Source: Polluticaenibacter yanchengensis
GTDB lineage: Bacteria > Bacteroidota > Bacteroidia > Chitinophagales > Chitinophagaceae
Length of the DNA: 43,474 nt
NCBI GenBank assembly: GCA_027854065.1
Contig: JAQGEF010000031.1
Coordinates: forward strand, 1 to 43,474
Direction: 5' to 3'
Both the position numbers and the translations under genes were made by a program. The first letter of the stretch is position 1. The number at the start of each line of letters is the position of its first letter. The notes beneath the pieces are model-generated. The model was given only the letters and a program-made list of their open reading frames with translations, did not search any database and had not been told where the DNA came from. Shown in pieces: positions 32,676 to 41,927 of this stretch.

Positions 32676-33512
32676 TCAGGCCATTACGGCTATCATATTC
32701 AGTGCTTGCTGTGCCAGTGAGCTGTTGCCTTCGATGCTGACCTTATCCATTACCAATTCCGGTGACCAGCTTTTGGAGAATAGTTTCCAGGCCGTAACGG
32801 GGTCAATGGTTACTTGAGCATCCGGTGTTGCAATCGCTTCCCTGTTCAGTTCCCAGGTATCCGTTTGTTTTATAATGTTCCATTGTCCGCCTATACCGGT
32901 GGTAACTATCAACGATACAGTAGTGCCGTCCGGTGCCTCTATATTTTTAAAGGTGTAGGGCAGGGCATACATTAGGGTATCGAGGAACGGATAATAAAGT
33001 TCTTTTGTCATAATGCCGGGTTTATTTACGGCATCTCTTATCTGCTGCTGGTGGAGGAATTTTTCGGTGTATTCCCTGGCAATATGAAACCAGTTCGGGG
33101 ATGTTTCCTGTCCTGCCCAGGCCACGGAGAAGATCGCGTTGTCGAACGGGTTTAATGTTTGCAGATGTTCGCTGTATTGTTTGCCGGTAATGGTCAACAG
33201 CTCGATTAATACCTGCGGGCTGAGCCTCCTGGCAGCGTTTGTCCATGACAGGTTGAGATTATTGAGAAAAGCAACGAGGTCCTGGTAGGAATGAATATTC
33301 TCTGCTTTTTCGCCAAAAAAGCGGTCTCTTGATATTGAAAGTCCTCTTAGATTGCCGTCCAGTAAATGAGCGGCAACATCTTTTACTTTCCAACGCTTTG
33401 CTACGGTCTGCGCCTGCCACTCTTCCGGTGTGAGCGTACTTAAGAGTTCTGTTAACATACTGTCTAAAACAGGAAATAAAGACAATATGTTTGTTTTAAC
33501 CTGGTCTGTCAT
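32676..33512 (-). CDS. Maleylpyruvate isomerase N-terminal/DinB-like domain protein
   Basis: This is a 278-residue protein. Its first 160 residues match the maleylpyruvate-isomerase N-terminal domain pattern (LFPVLDSMLTELLSTLTPEEWQAQTV, KVKDVAAHLLDGN), which has a DinB-like four-helix bundle. The His of VAAHLLD is the usual metal ligand; a further one may be in FHIAREYTEKFLHQQQ. The C-terminal part (180-278) is a beta-rich SCP2-like tail. In actinobacteria such proteins are thiol-dependent transferases, but the thiol and reaction here are unknown. It lies 127 bp upstream of the SDR gene on the same strand. Confidence 0.75.
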   Translation of the reverse strand: MTDQVKTNILSLFPVLDSMLTELLSTLTPEEWQAQTVAKRWKVKDVAAHLLDGNLRGLSISRDRFFGEKAENIHSYQDLVAFLNNLNLSWTNAARRLSPQVLIELLTITGKQYSEHLQTLNPFDNAIFSVAWAGQETSPNWFHIAREYTEKFLHQQQIRDAVNKPGIMTKELYYPFLDTLMYALPYTFKNIEAPDGTTVSLIVTTGIGGQWNIIKQTDTWELNREAIATPDAQVTIDPVTAWKLFSKSWSPELVMDKVSIEGNSSLAQQALNMIAVMA

Positions 33513-33942
33513 TGCCTGATATTTTTAATGGGTGTTATACTGCTTTGAATGGTTGATGCAATAATACGTAAAGGATGAAACAAACTTGTGGTATGGAGGT
33601 ATGAATGCTGCTGCTGGCTGCTAAATAGTATTACAAAGGCTGGGTGGCTGCAGGATGCAGTGGGCGCCCGCCTGTGCGGGCGGTACGTGCCCGCAGGAGA
33701 CTTTGAAACGGTGCTGCTAACGGCACGTACGGCACCCCACAGCAGCCTGGACGAATGCCGGAATGTTTATCCGGCACCGACAGCCCCAAATGGCAATGAA
33801 TGTTCGATGTATTTAAAATTTACTATCTAACAATTTATGAATCAATATTCAGGAATAATTATATATTCACATTTTATACACATTTAAGAATGTTGTATCT
33901 TTAGCAACTTATTTTTTGTAAGGCTTATATTAAATTGATACA
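33513..33942. other. Divergent intergenic region with repeat copy D
   Basis: It separates the minus-strand isomerase-like gene from smc. It holds dispersed element copy D (33635-33791, minus orientation) and a weak -7-like TATCTTTA at 33896-33903 before smc. The open frame across the repeat has no family features. Confidence 0.65.
33635..33791 (-). repeat. Dispersed ~150-bp GC-rich element, copy D (inverted)
   Basis: Read on the minus strand it begins TTTGGGGCTGTCGG, contains GGTGCCGTACGTGCC and GGGCACGTACC followed by the hairpin GCCCG-CACAGG-CGGGC, and ends CACCCAGCCTTT. The two central arms can pair with each other here (GTACGTGCC with GGCACGTAC), and the hairpin stem differs in sequence from copies A-C but not in shape. 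Confidence 0.75.
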
Positions 33943-36900
33943 GTGAGATTAAAAAGCTTGGAAATAAAAGGATTTAAAAGTTTTGCCGATAAAACTGTGC
34001 TGCATTTTGATGAGGGCATTACCGGTATTATTGGCCCTAACGGATGTGGAAAAAGCAATATTATTGATAGTATCCGCTGGGTAATAGGCGAACATAAAAT
34101 CAGTAACCTTCGTAGTGAAAACCTGGAAAGCCTGGTGTTTAACGGTTCTAAAACCCGTAGTGCAAGTGGATTGGCCGAGGTGAGCCTGACTTTTGAAAAT
34201 ACGCGTAACCTGCTGCCTACAGAATTCTCTACCGTAACCATTACCCGTCGTTTTTATAAAAACGGGGATAGTGAATACCGCCTGAATGATGTGCAATGCC
34301 GCCTGAAAGATATTCATAACCTTTTTATGGATACGGGTGTGAGTACGGACAGCTATGCGATTATTGAGCTGGGAATGGTGGACGATATTATTAAGGATAA
34401 GGAAAACAGCCGGCGCCGCATGCTGGAGCAGGCTGCGGGCATTACGATATACAAAACGCGGAAAAAGGAGGCGAAACAAAAGCTGGACTCTACAGAGCAG
34501 GACCTTAACCGGATAGAGGACCTGTTGTTCGAGATCAATAACCAGTTGAAATCCCTGGAGAACCAGGCGAAGAAGGCGGAAAAGTATTTCGAGATAAAGA
34601 AGGAGTATAAGATAGCGAGTGTGGAACTGGCGAAGGCTTCACTGGAGGGTTTTAATGACCAGTATCGCCACCTGAATGAACAGCAGGTGCTGGAAACGGA
34701 TAAACGGATAGAGCTGGATGCGCTGGTAAATACGGGTGAGGCGGAACTGGAGCAGCTGAAACTGGCATTTATAGAGGAAGAGAAGGAACTGCAACAATTG
34801 CAGCATACCTTTAACGAGATTGTACAGAGTGTAAGGACGAAGGAGAATGAAAAGAATCTTGCGGGCCAGCAGCTGAAATTCTTAATTGAGAAGGAAACGA
34901 CGTTGAATGACTTCCTTCAAAAAAGCGAAGGCCAGTTAACAAGCCTTGTAGATAGTGCTGCGATCACACAGGATCAGCTTGGTAATGAAAATACTGCTGT
35001 GGCTGACCTGAAGGAACAATTGGAATTACTGAAAGACAAACTGGAAGAAAAGCGGCGTATTTATGATGAGAAACGTAAAGACCTGGATGAGGGACGCAGT
35101 GAATTACAGGGCTTACAACGCCAGCAGTTTGATATAGAGAAAAAAGTGGCTGTGGCTGATGCGGGTATTCAAAACTACCGCAGAAGTATTGTGCAATTGC
35201 AGGAAGAGCAGGAGCAACGCCAACAGAATATACAGAGGGCCGGGGGGGAGAAGGAAGAACTGGAAGCGCAGTTGGGTGATAAGAAATCGGACCTGGAAAA
35301 CATACAAAAGCATCACGATAACGCGAAATCGCAGATAGTAACGGCACAGGAAGACCTGGATAAGCTGAAGAATAAACTATTTGAGGAAAACAGGAAATTT
35401 GACCAGAAACGTAACGAGTACGAACTTTTGAAAAGCCTGATAGATAATATGGAGGGCTACCCGGAAAGTGTGAAGTTCCTGCATAAAAACGCTAACTGGA
35501 ACTACAATGCGCCTATTTTAAGCGATATTATTTATGTGAATGAACAGTACCGTGCTGCTGTGGAGAATGTGCTGGAGCCTTACCTGAATTATTATGTGGT
35601 GAGTGACCTGACGGAGGGTATGAAAGCGGTGAACCTGCTGGAAGCTAACCAGAAGGGGAAGGCCAATTTCTTTTTGCTGGACCAGATCAATTCTTTTGCG
35701 GAAGCGGAGAGCCGAAATGCGGATACGAACCACGGGTTATTTATGCCGGGGGTAAAGCCGGCGATGGAAGTGATAGAGGTGGATGCGCGCTACCGTAACC
35801 TGGCGATGCATTTACTGGGTAATGTGTTTATTGCGGAAGATAATGCGGTGATAGATCATAATACCGGGCATACGATACTGGAGAAGTCGGGTAAGTTTGT
35901 AAAAGGTAAATATAGTTTGACCGGTGGTAGTGTGGGCTTATTTGAAGGTAAAAAAATAGGCCGGGCGAAGAACCTGGAAAAACTTCTGAACGCGATCCAA
36001 AAACAGGAGAAGGTTATAGATGAACTGAAAACGGCGATCAATAAAAAGCAGGGTGATATAGTAAAGCTGAATGAGCAATTGCGTGATAAAGAGATCAAGC
36101 TGACGGAACAGGAAATCCTGCAACTGACGAATGCTGTTTTTGCAGCACAGAACAGAATGGAGAACCTGGTGGCGCAACAAAACAGTGCAGCGGCCAAGCT
36201 TGCGGCTTTTGAAGAGGCGCTGGCGCAGCAACAGGACGCTATAGCTGAAGAACGTGAATTATTTGAAAATATCAGCGCTAAAGTAAAAGAGGCGCTGGCT
36301 AATATAGAGGAGAAGAATCAAAGTTATAAGCTGACGGAGCAGGATTACCAGCAAAGTGCGGGGGCTTATAATGAGGGCAATATTAATCTTACGCGCCAGC
36401 AAAGTAAGGTGACGGCCCTGAAACAGGAGCTGACTTTTAAAGAACAGCAGGTGATTAACCTGAAAAAACAGATTGAAGAAAGTACGGACCAGTTGGGCGC
36501 TGCCGGTGAACAGATCATTACTAACCGGGAGCAATTAAAACAGGCGGAACAGCAGCTGACGGACCTGATGAAGCAGCGGGAATTGGAAGAAATACATCTG
36601 AACAAAGTGGACCAGGCTTATTATAACAAGCGCAACCTGATAGCTGAAAAGGAAAGCGATGTGCGTATGAAGACGAAGAGCCGTGAAATAGCTGACCAGT
36701 TGCTGAACGAAATTAAAGACAACCTGAACCAGTTGAAACTGCAACTGGCCGGGATGAAGGAACGCCTGGACGTAGAATTTAAAGTGAACCTGGACGATAT
36801 TATAGACCAGCCCAGGGAGACGGAAAGCAGCCAGGAAGAATTGCTGGCAAGCGTGGAGCGTATGAAAAAACGGATTGAAAACCTAGGCGACGTGAACCCT

Positions 36901-37488
36901 ACGGCTATAGAGGCTTACCAGGAAATGAAAAAGCGTTATGAGTTTATACTGGAGCAGAAAAATGACCTGGTAACGGCTAAAGAGAGTTTATTGCAGACAA
37001 TACAGGAGGTGGAAGCGACAGCGAACAAACAGTTCCTTGATACTTTTAACCAGGTGCGTGAAAATTTCCAGCGGGTGTTTAAATCCTTATTTACAGAGGA
37101 AGATACTGCTGATATGGTCCTTGAAAACCCGGATAATCTTGCGGAAACGGGTATTGATATTATTGCGAAGCCAAAGGGGAAACGCCCGAGCAGCATTACG
37201 CAGTTGAGCGGTGGTGAGAAGACATTGACCGCAACGGCGTTACTGTTCTCTATTTACCTGATTAAACCGGCACCTTTCTGTATCCTGGACGAGGTGGATG
37301 CACCTCTTGATGATGCCAACGTTGGCAAATTTACCAATATGATCAAGCAGTTCAGCGAAAACAGCCAGTTCATTATTGTAACGCACAATAAGCAAACAAT
37401 GAGCACGGTAGATGTTATTTATGGTGTGACCATGCAAGAAGCCGGCGTGAGTAAACTGGTACCGGTAGATTTCAGGAGTTTGAATTAA
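33943..37488 (+). CDS. smc: Chromosome segregation protein SMC
   Basis: This is an 1181-residue SMC ATPase that loops and compacts chromosomal DNA, loaded by ParB at parS. The N-terminal head has Walker A GPNGCGKS from residue 31 and DTGVSTDSYAIIELG. Long coiled coils (about 170-500 and 680-1010) flank a hinge at about 505-670. The C-terminal head has the signature LSGGEK at 1088 and Walker B FCILDEVDAPLDDAN. The length is normal for the family. The start is GTG; the sequence RLKSLEIKGFKSFADK follows, which is the usual SMC N-terminus. The scpA and scpB genes are not adjacent. Confidence 0.97.
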   Translation: MRLKSLEIKGFKSFADKTVLHFDEGITGIIGPNGCGKSNIIDSIRWVIGEHKISNLRSENLESLVFNGSKTRSASGLAEVSLTFENTRNLLPTEFSTVTITRRFYKNGDSEYRLNDVQCRLKDIHNLFMDTGVSTDSYAIIELGMVDDIIKDKENSRRRMLEQAAGITIYKTRKKEAKQKLDSTEQDLNRIEDLLFEINNQLKSLENQAKKAEKYFEIKKEYKIASVELAKASLEGFNDQYRHLNEQQVLETDKRIELDALVNTGEAELEQLKLAFIEEEKELQQLQHTFNEIVQSVRTKENEKNLAGQQLKFLIEKETTLNDFLQKSEGQLTSLVDSAAITQDQLGNENTAVADLKEQLELLKDKLEEKRRIYDEKRKDLDEGRSELQGLQRQQFDIEKKVAVADAGIQNYRRSIVQLQEEQEQRQQNIQRAGGEKEELEAQLGDKKSDLENIQKHHDNAKSQIVTAQEDLDKLKNKLFEENRKFDQKRNEYELLKSLIDNMEGYPESVKFLHKNANWNYNAPILSDIIYVNEQYRAAVENVLEPYLNYYVVSDLTEGMKAVNLLEANQKGKANFFLLDQINSFAEAESRNADTNHGLFMPGVKPAMEVIEVDARYRNLAMHLLGNVFIAEDNAVIDHNTGHTILEKSGKFVKGKYSLTGGSVGLFEGKKIGRAKNLEKLLNAIQKQEKVIDELKTAINKKQGDIVKLNEQLRDKEIKLTEQEILQLTNAVFAAQNRMENLVAQQNSAAAKLAAFEEALAQQQDAIAEERELFENISAKVKEALANIEEKNQSYKLTEQDYQQSAGAYNEGNINLTRQQSKVTALKQELTFKEQQVINLKKQIEESTDQLGAAGEQIITNREQLKQAEQQLTDLMKQRELEEIHLNKVDQAYYNKRNLIAEKESDVRMKTKSREIADQLLNEIKDNLNQLKLQLAGMKERLDVEFKVNLDDIIDQPRETESSQEELLASVERMKKRIENLGDVNPTAIEAYQEMKKRYEFILEQKNDLVTAKESLLQTIQEVEATANKQFLDTFNQVRENFQRVFKSLFTEEDTADMVLENPDNLAETGIDIIAKPKGKRPSSITQLSGGEKTLTATALLFSIYLIKPAPFCILDEVDAPLDDANVGKFTNMIKQFSENSQFIIVTHNKQTMSTVDVIYGVTMQEAGVSKLVPVDFRSLN

Positions 37489-37515
37489 CCGGTCTTATTA
37501 CACCTATACTATATG

Positions 37516-37548
37516 ACGTTGCCGGCACTAAGCCCGGCAACGTTTTTT
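37516..37548 (+). terminator. smc terminator
   Basis: A perfect 10-bp stem ACGTTGCCGG / CCGGCAACGT is followed by TTTTTT, 28 bp after the stop codon. Confidence 0.9.
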
Positions 37549-37981
37549 ATGCGTGTGTCTTTACAAATGGATGGCGGGATTTTTTGGGGCTATGATCTTT
37601 TGTACTTCTATCGGACTTTGGTCCGGCGTGCTTATGGCTTGTCTACGCCCGGTGCTCCTGCGTCGCCACCAACTTATGCCACAGCCTTTTATCATTTGAA
37701 ATCTCTATCAACTTGGATCGGCTATTAAAGCAGAGTGACCGATAATTAAATGCTTGTTTAAATATTGATAACTCTGTATAATATAAGAATCATTCAACAA
37801 CCGATATCGCTCATAAAAACATTGTAGATCAGCGGTAAATATATAGTATATATATTTAATGTAATTCGTTACATACGATGCACACCCAAAAGGTATTGAT
37901 AAACAAATAGTAATATCCAAAACGCACGTTAAGCTAACGAGATGAGCTGTTTTATAAAAAAATATCACAATATAAATGCAT
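37549..37981. other. Non-coding region between smc and the HExxH protein gene
   Basis: It contains the shortened repeat copy F and then about 290 bp of AT-rich sequence with no recognisable signal. The open frames across it lack any family features. Confidence 0.6.
37583..37690 (+). repeat. Dispersed GC-rich element, copy F (shortened)
   Basis: It begins TTTGGGGCTAT, contains GGTCCGGCGTGCTTATGG and CGCCCGGTGCTCCTGCG, and ends CCACAGCCTTT. About 40 bp of the central part seen in copies A-C is missing. It starts 35 bp past the smc terminator. Confidence 0.55.
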
Positions 37982-39280
37982 TTATTTCCCCTGAGCGGTT
38001 CTGAAATGGATTAAGAATGGTTTTAAAGGATAGCCCTTTTCGCTCATGAATCTGTTGGTAGCTAAACTCTGGTATTCCTTACCCGGTTCCAGTTTCACCT
38101 TAAAGCTAAAGCGTTTTTTATCTTCAGAAAAGCCAATGATTTCCTGCACCTTTAAAACATTATTTTCTCCCAGCGGGCCAAAGTCAAATCCTCTGACTTT
38201 AATGTCCATCGGTTCAGAAAAAAATAAAGTAACGATTTCCGTGTCAGGATTTACAAGGTTTTGGTCATTAAACGCCGGTTCGACTTTTAGCACGGTTGGC
38301 CTGTTCTTCTCAAATTCCATATATAACTGCTCCAGCGGTTTAGACAGGTAATGAGATTCATTCACCACTAAAGCCACTTCCGCCTCATCAGTATAATCCA
38401 GTTCTATCAGTTGTTTAATCGCTGCTTTTTTATCTGCAGCCTGCCGGTAAAACCGTTGAGCAATTTCATAACCCACGGAATAGCCCATATCCCTGAATCC
38501 AAATATTTGATTACTGCTCCATAACCAATGGTATGTTCTGCCCGTAATAAAAATATCTTCTTCAAATTGATTCCTTACCTTTTCATAGTTGTCAGCGCCA
38601 AACCTGATGGCTGGCGCATACGAAGGCTTATTGATAGCAAATGTTGATACAAATTCCGCAATACCTTCATACAGGCAATAGGAAAGAAGATTATCTACAG
38701 GCAAGTTTTGTTGCGTATGCACGTACTCATGAGTACATAGCAAACCAATATCGTTTATAGGCGTGTTTTGCCGGTTAAACTCTTTTACATGCTGGGGAAC
38801 ATTATCAATATTAACAGTTTTATCCGATAAAGCCATTTCCGTACCAATTAAAACCATATCGTTTTTAATAGTACCGTTTGTTCTGAAAACACCTACACCG
38901 AAATAAATATCCGAAAGCCTCAACGGCGGATAAAGTGCTTTTAACTTTGCAATATTACTGCGGATCTCTTTTTCAAAAGACCTGGCTTTAAGAGTATTCT
39001 TCCTGATACTGCTCCAGAATGCCGGGTAGTTATTGATAGCGTTCCTGTATTGTTCAGGCTGGTAATTCCTCACTTCAAACAAAGCCTGTTGCCCTTTTGA
39101 AGCTTTATCAATAAACCAGGTTTTAAACAGGCTGGCTTGTAAAGCAGAGTCCTTAACGCCCGAAACCTTATCATAAGCCTTCCAGAAATAATCAACATCG
39201 GTAGTAATAATTCGTTGACTTTGGCAAAAAGAAGCACTAACAAGACCAATGGCTAAAAACAAAGATGATTTCAGTATCAT
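37982..39280 (-). CDS. Exported gluzincin-like metalloprotease with C-terminal Ig-like domain
   Basis: This is a 432-residue protein with a signal peptide (1-20, ending SFCQSQ). The middle contains the zinc motif HEYVH (His184, Glu185, His188) within LLCTHEYVHTQQ, and about 20 residues on the segment CLYEGIAEFVS with Glu205 and Glu209 as candidate third ligand, as in DUF2268-type gluzincins. The last 100 residues (VLKVEPAFNDQNLVNPDTEIVTLFFSEPMD) read as a bacterial Ig-like domain. It is probably periplasmic. The substrates are unknown. It is monocistronic or co-oriented with ribF, which lies about 70 bp upstream. Confidence 0.72.
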   Translation of the reverse strand: MILKSSLFLAIGLVSASFCQSQRIITTDVDYFWKAYDKVSGVKDSALQASLFKTWFIDKASKGQQALFEVRNYQPEQYRNAINNYPAFWSSIRKNTLKARSFEKEIRSNIAKLKALYPPLRLSDIYFGVGVFRTNGTIKNDMVLIGTEMALSDKTVNIDNVPQHVKEFNRQNTPINDIGLLCTHEYVHTQQNLPVDNLLSYCLYEGIAEFVSTFAINKPSYAPAIRFGADNYEKVRNQFEEDIFITGRTYHWLWSSNQIFGFRDMGYSVGYEIAQRFYRQAADKKAAIKQLIELDYTDEAEVALVVNESHYLSKPLEQLYMEFEKNRPTVLKVEPAFNDQNLVNPDTEIVTLFFSEPMDIKVRGFDFGPLGENNVLKVQEIIGFSEDKKRFSFKVKLEPGKEYQSLATNRFMSEKGYPLKPFLIHFRTAQGK

Positions 39281-39349
39281 ATATTAACGGATAAAGTACA
39301 ATGAATATCTTTAACGCATCCCATTTTATTTTATTATCCCGCCGGCAAT

Positions 39350-40318
39350 TTATGCCTCCAGAAACACTTGCAGCGCAGCCACTTTGTCCAATGCCAACTG
39401 GTGCTTCAAAGCGTCTAACCCGTTAAACTTTTGTTCATGTCTTAATAATTGATGCACTGTTATCCTGATTGGCGCATCATAAATATCCTCGTTAAAATCA
39501 AAAATATTCACTTCAATCGTTCTATTCGTACCATCCACAGTCGGGCGGACACCAATGTTCATCATCCCTTTATAAATGCTGCCAGGAAAAGCTTTTTTGC
39601 CAGGTACCAGGCAATGGGCCATTTCTATCGTTACTGCATAAACACCGTTTCCGGGCACCAGTTTATCTCCGTCCTGGATCCTGATATTCGCAGTAGGATA
39701 ACCGATCGTTCTGCCCAGTTGGTTGCCTTTGATCACCGTACCTTCAAAATAAAAAGCATAGCCAAGAAGATAATTAGCTTCATCTATATTCCCTTCAGCC
39801 GTAAGTTTCCTGATAAGTGTGCTGCTGATATTGTTATTGTGTAAAATTTCAGCAGGAATTTCTTTTAAGCAATAACCAAATTGCTCTTTGTAAGATTCCA
39901 GAAGCTGAAAATTACCGGTCCTGCCTTTACCAAAACGATGATCGTAACCAATTACAATAGTATGAGGGCGGAATCGCTCTACCAGGAAATTCCTGATATA
40001 AGCTTCCGCAGTCTGGTTCGCAAATTCAGCAGTAAAAGGTACCACCACCACATGATCGATACCGGTTTTCGCAATGCGCTCCAGGCGCTCATCCAGCGTG
40101 TTGATCAGTTTTATAGGCTGATTATTGAAATTACCTACAATTAACCTGGGATGCGGATGAAAGGTTACAAGCACTGCCTCCCCGTTATTTTCCCTGGCAT
40201 GCGCTACTAACTGATGTAAAATTTGCTGATGACCGGTATGGACACCGTCGAAAGTGCCAATTGTAACAATTGCGTTTTTAAAAGCCGGTAGCTGTTCTAG
40301 TTGATAATGTACTTGCAT
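39350..40318 (-). CDS. ribF: Bifunctional riboflavin kinase / FAD synthetase
   Basis: This 322-residue enzyme makes FMN and then FAD in the cytoplasm. The N-terminal adenylyltransferase half has GTFDGVHTGH (21-30) with the HxGH nucleotidyl motif and HRFGKGRTGN. The C-terminal kinase half has KGNQLGRTIGYPTANI, PGNGVYAV and MNIGVRPTVDG. The start is the ATG of MQVHYQ. A four-codon extension upstream would start inside a perfect -7 box (TACATTTG), so it is rejected. No FMN riboswitch is visible. Confidence 0.95.
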   Translation of the reverse strand: MQVHYQLEQLPAFKNAIVTIGTFDGVHTGHQQILHQLVAHARENNGEAVLVTFHPHPRLIVGNFNNQPIKLINTLDERLERIAKTGIDHVVVVPFTAEFANQTAEAYIRNFLVERFRPHTIVIGYDHRFGKGRTGNFQLLESYKEQFGYCLKEIPAEILHNNNISSTLIRKLTAEGNIDEANYLLGYAFYFEGTVIKGNQLGRTIGYPTANIRIQDGDKLVPGNGVYAVTIEMAHCLVPGKKAFPGSIYKGMMNIGVRPTVDGTNRTIEVNIFDFNEDIYDAPIRITVHQLLRHEQKFNGLDALKHQLALDKVAALQVFLEA

Positions 40319-40327
40319 AAACCTGCA

Positions 40328-40335
40328 CAAATGTA
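40328..40335 (-). promoter_or_regulatory. -7 box of ribF
   Basis: On the minus strand TACATTTG matches TAnnTTTG and ends 9 nt before the ATG, so the leader is nearly absent. This site decides the ribF start. Confidence 0.65.
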
Positions 40336-40824
40336 CAATATTATGCAGAAAGTAATAAGTGGGAAAGGCCGGAGCATTTTATGTTCACTAAGCCAGACCG
40401 TTTTTAAAATTATAGGGAATAAAAAATAATTATTTACTGAACCGTTGACAGATGAACGGCTACCGGATAGTAGCAATGCAGTACAAGAGAGTGACACAAC
40501 GATGCTTAATAGTAGTACAAGTGATGGCCCGATAATAAAAACAATGGGCTCAATAAAATATTGCCTGGTATTGTGCCGTTAACTTTCGTAATCTTATTGC
40601 TTTCGAGAGATCATGCAAAATACCGCTGTATTTTTATTTAATATTGGTTTATAAATATTTAAATATGTTGTTTAGAATTATTTATTTAAGAATGATCTAA
40701 GTTCAATCATTTAAAAGAAAGACGGTTTTGATGGTTGCTATTATATTTTGACAATTTTTTAGTTTATGAAATACCTTTATTTAAGATACATTTGCCATCA
40801 TTCAGTTTTTAACTTGTATCCTAC
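40336..40824. other. AT-rich divergent intergenic region between ribF and serC
   Basis: No gene is supported. A moderately GC-rich stretch at about 40437-40555 contains two imperfect repeats (AGTAGCAATGCAGTACAAG and GATGCTTAATAGTAGTACAAG), which may be a relic of a repeat. The remainder is AT-rich, ending in the serC promoter. Confidence 0.5.
40787..40794 (+). promoter_or_regulatory. -7 box of serC
   Basis: TACATTTG, an exact match to TAnnTTTG, lies 30 bp before the serC ATG. A TTTA about 20 bp upstream is an imperfect -33 element. Confidence 0.55.
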
Positions 40825-41901
40825 ATGAAATATAACTTTAACAGCGGCCCGAGTATTCTACCCCAAACAGTTTATGAGCAAGCTTCTCAAGCTATTTTAG
40901 ACTACAATAATACCGGGTTGTCAATTTTGGAAATAGGGCACAGAACGCCGATTTTCGAAGGAATTTTAGATGAAGCCAGCCAATTAGCCAGGGAATTGAT
41001 GGGATTAAGCAATGACTATGAGATCCTGTTTTTACATGGCGGGGCTACTACACAGTTTTTACAGATTCCCTACAACTTTTTAGGCGCAAGCGAAACCGCA
41101 GCCTATTTAGATTGCGGTACATGGGGTACTAAAGCCATAAAAGAAGCCAAAGCGTTTGGTACTGTTCATTTATTAGGTACATCAAAAGATAAAAACTATT
41201 CCTACATTCCAAAAGGCTATACCATTCCAGATGGCATCAAATATATTCATATTACCAGCAATAATACCATTGAAGGCACCCAGCAGAATAGCTGGCCGGA
41301 AAAAAACGGTGCTTACCTGGTAGCAGATATGAGCAGCGATATCTTAAGCCGCCAGATGGATTTTAATAATTTTGACCTTATTTATGCCGGCGCTCAAAAG
41401 AATATCGGGGCCGCAGGCGTAACGTTTGTGGCTGTAAAAAAAGACATTATCAGTGCTACCGTTCCGGACAGGCACATACCTTCCATGCTGGATTACAGGA
41501 AGCACATCGATAATGGTAGTATGCTAAATACACCGCCGGTTTTTGCAGTTTATGTTTGTTTGCTTACATTGCGTTGGTTAAAGGCGTTGGGAGGATTACA
41601 GGCCATTGAACCAGTTAACAACCAAAAGGCAAAACTGCTTTATGATACATTAGATACTTTACCGGTTTTTACCCCTACAGTGGCTTTGGAAGACCGGAGT
41701 GTAATGAACGTGGTTTGGATAATGGAAAATAAAACATTAGAAGATGCCTTCTTAGCTACCTGCAAAGAAGCCGGTATGGTTGGCATTAAAGGGCATCGTT
41801 CAGTAGGAGGTTTCAGAGCATCATTGTACAATGCTTTGCCATTAAGCAGCGTGCAGGCTTTAACCGATCTAATGACGGACTTTGCTAAAAAGAATGGCTA
41901 A
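40825..41901 (+). CDS. serC: Phosphoserine aminotransferase
   Basis: This 358-residue PLP enzyme converts 3-phosphohydroxypyruvate plus glutamate to phosphoserine. FNSGPSILP at the N-terminus, HGGATTQF (phosphate and ring contacts, 71-78), the aspartate in VADMSSD (about 168) and the PLP-binding Lys192 in AGAQKNIG are all present. The length matches SerC (about 355-362). The DUF1015 gene follows 26 bp later. The serA gene that often accompanies serC in this phylum is not in between. Confidence 0.95.
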   Translation: MKYNFNSGPSILPQTVYEQASQAILDYNNTGLSILEIGHRTPIFEGILDEASQLARELMGLSNDYEILFLHGGATTQFLQIPYNFLGASETAAYLDCGTWGTKAIKEAKAFGTVHLLGTSKDKNYSYIPKGYTIPDGIKYIHITSNNTIEGTQQNSWPEKNGAYLVADMSSDILSRQMDFNNFDLIYAGAQKNIGAAGVTFVAVKKDIISATVPDRHIPSMLDYRKHIDNGSMLNTPPVFAVYVCLLTLRWLKALGGLQAIEPVNNQKAKLLYDTLDTLPVFTPTVALEDRSVMNVVWIMENKTLEDAFLATCKEAGMVGIKGHRSVGGFRASLYNALPLSSVQALTDLMTDFAKKNG

Positions 41902-41927
41902 CAGAATATAGAATTAATTAAAGATTT

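Noticed and set aside
33588..33830. Open frame of 80 codons upstream of smc
   Set aside because: It coincides with repeat copy D in a divergent intergenic region; no family features.
40319..40330. Upstream start for ribF adding four residues
   Set aside because: The extension would begin inside the TACATTTG promoter box and needs a TTG start; the ATG at 40318 fits the family N-terminus.
40336..40824. FMN riboswitch or other leader RNA for ribF
   Set aside because: The promoter sits 9 nt from the ribF start codon, leaving no room for a leader, and no conserved aptamer sequence was recognised.
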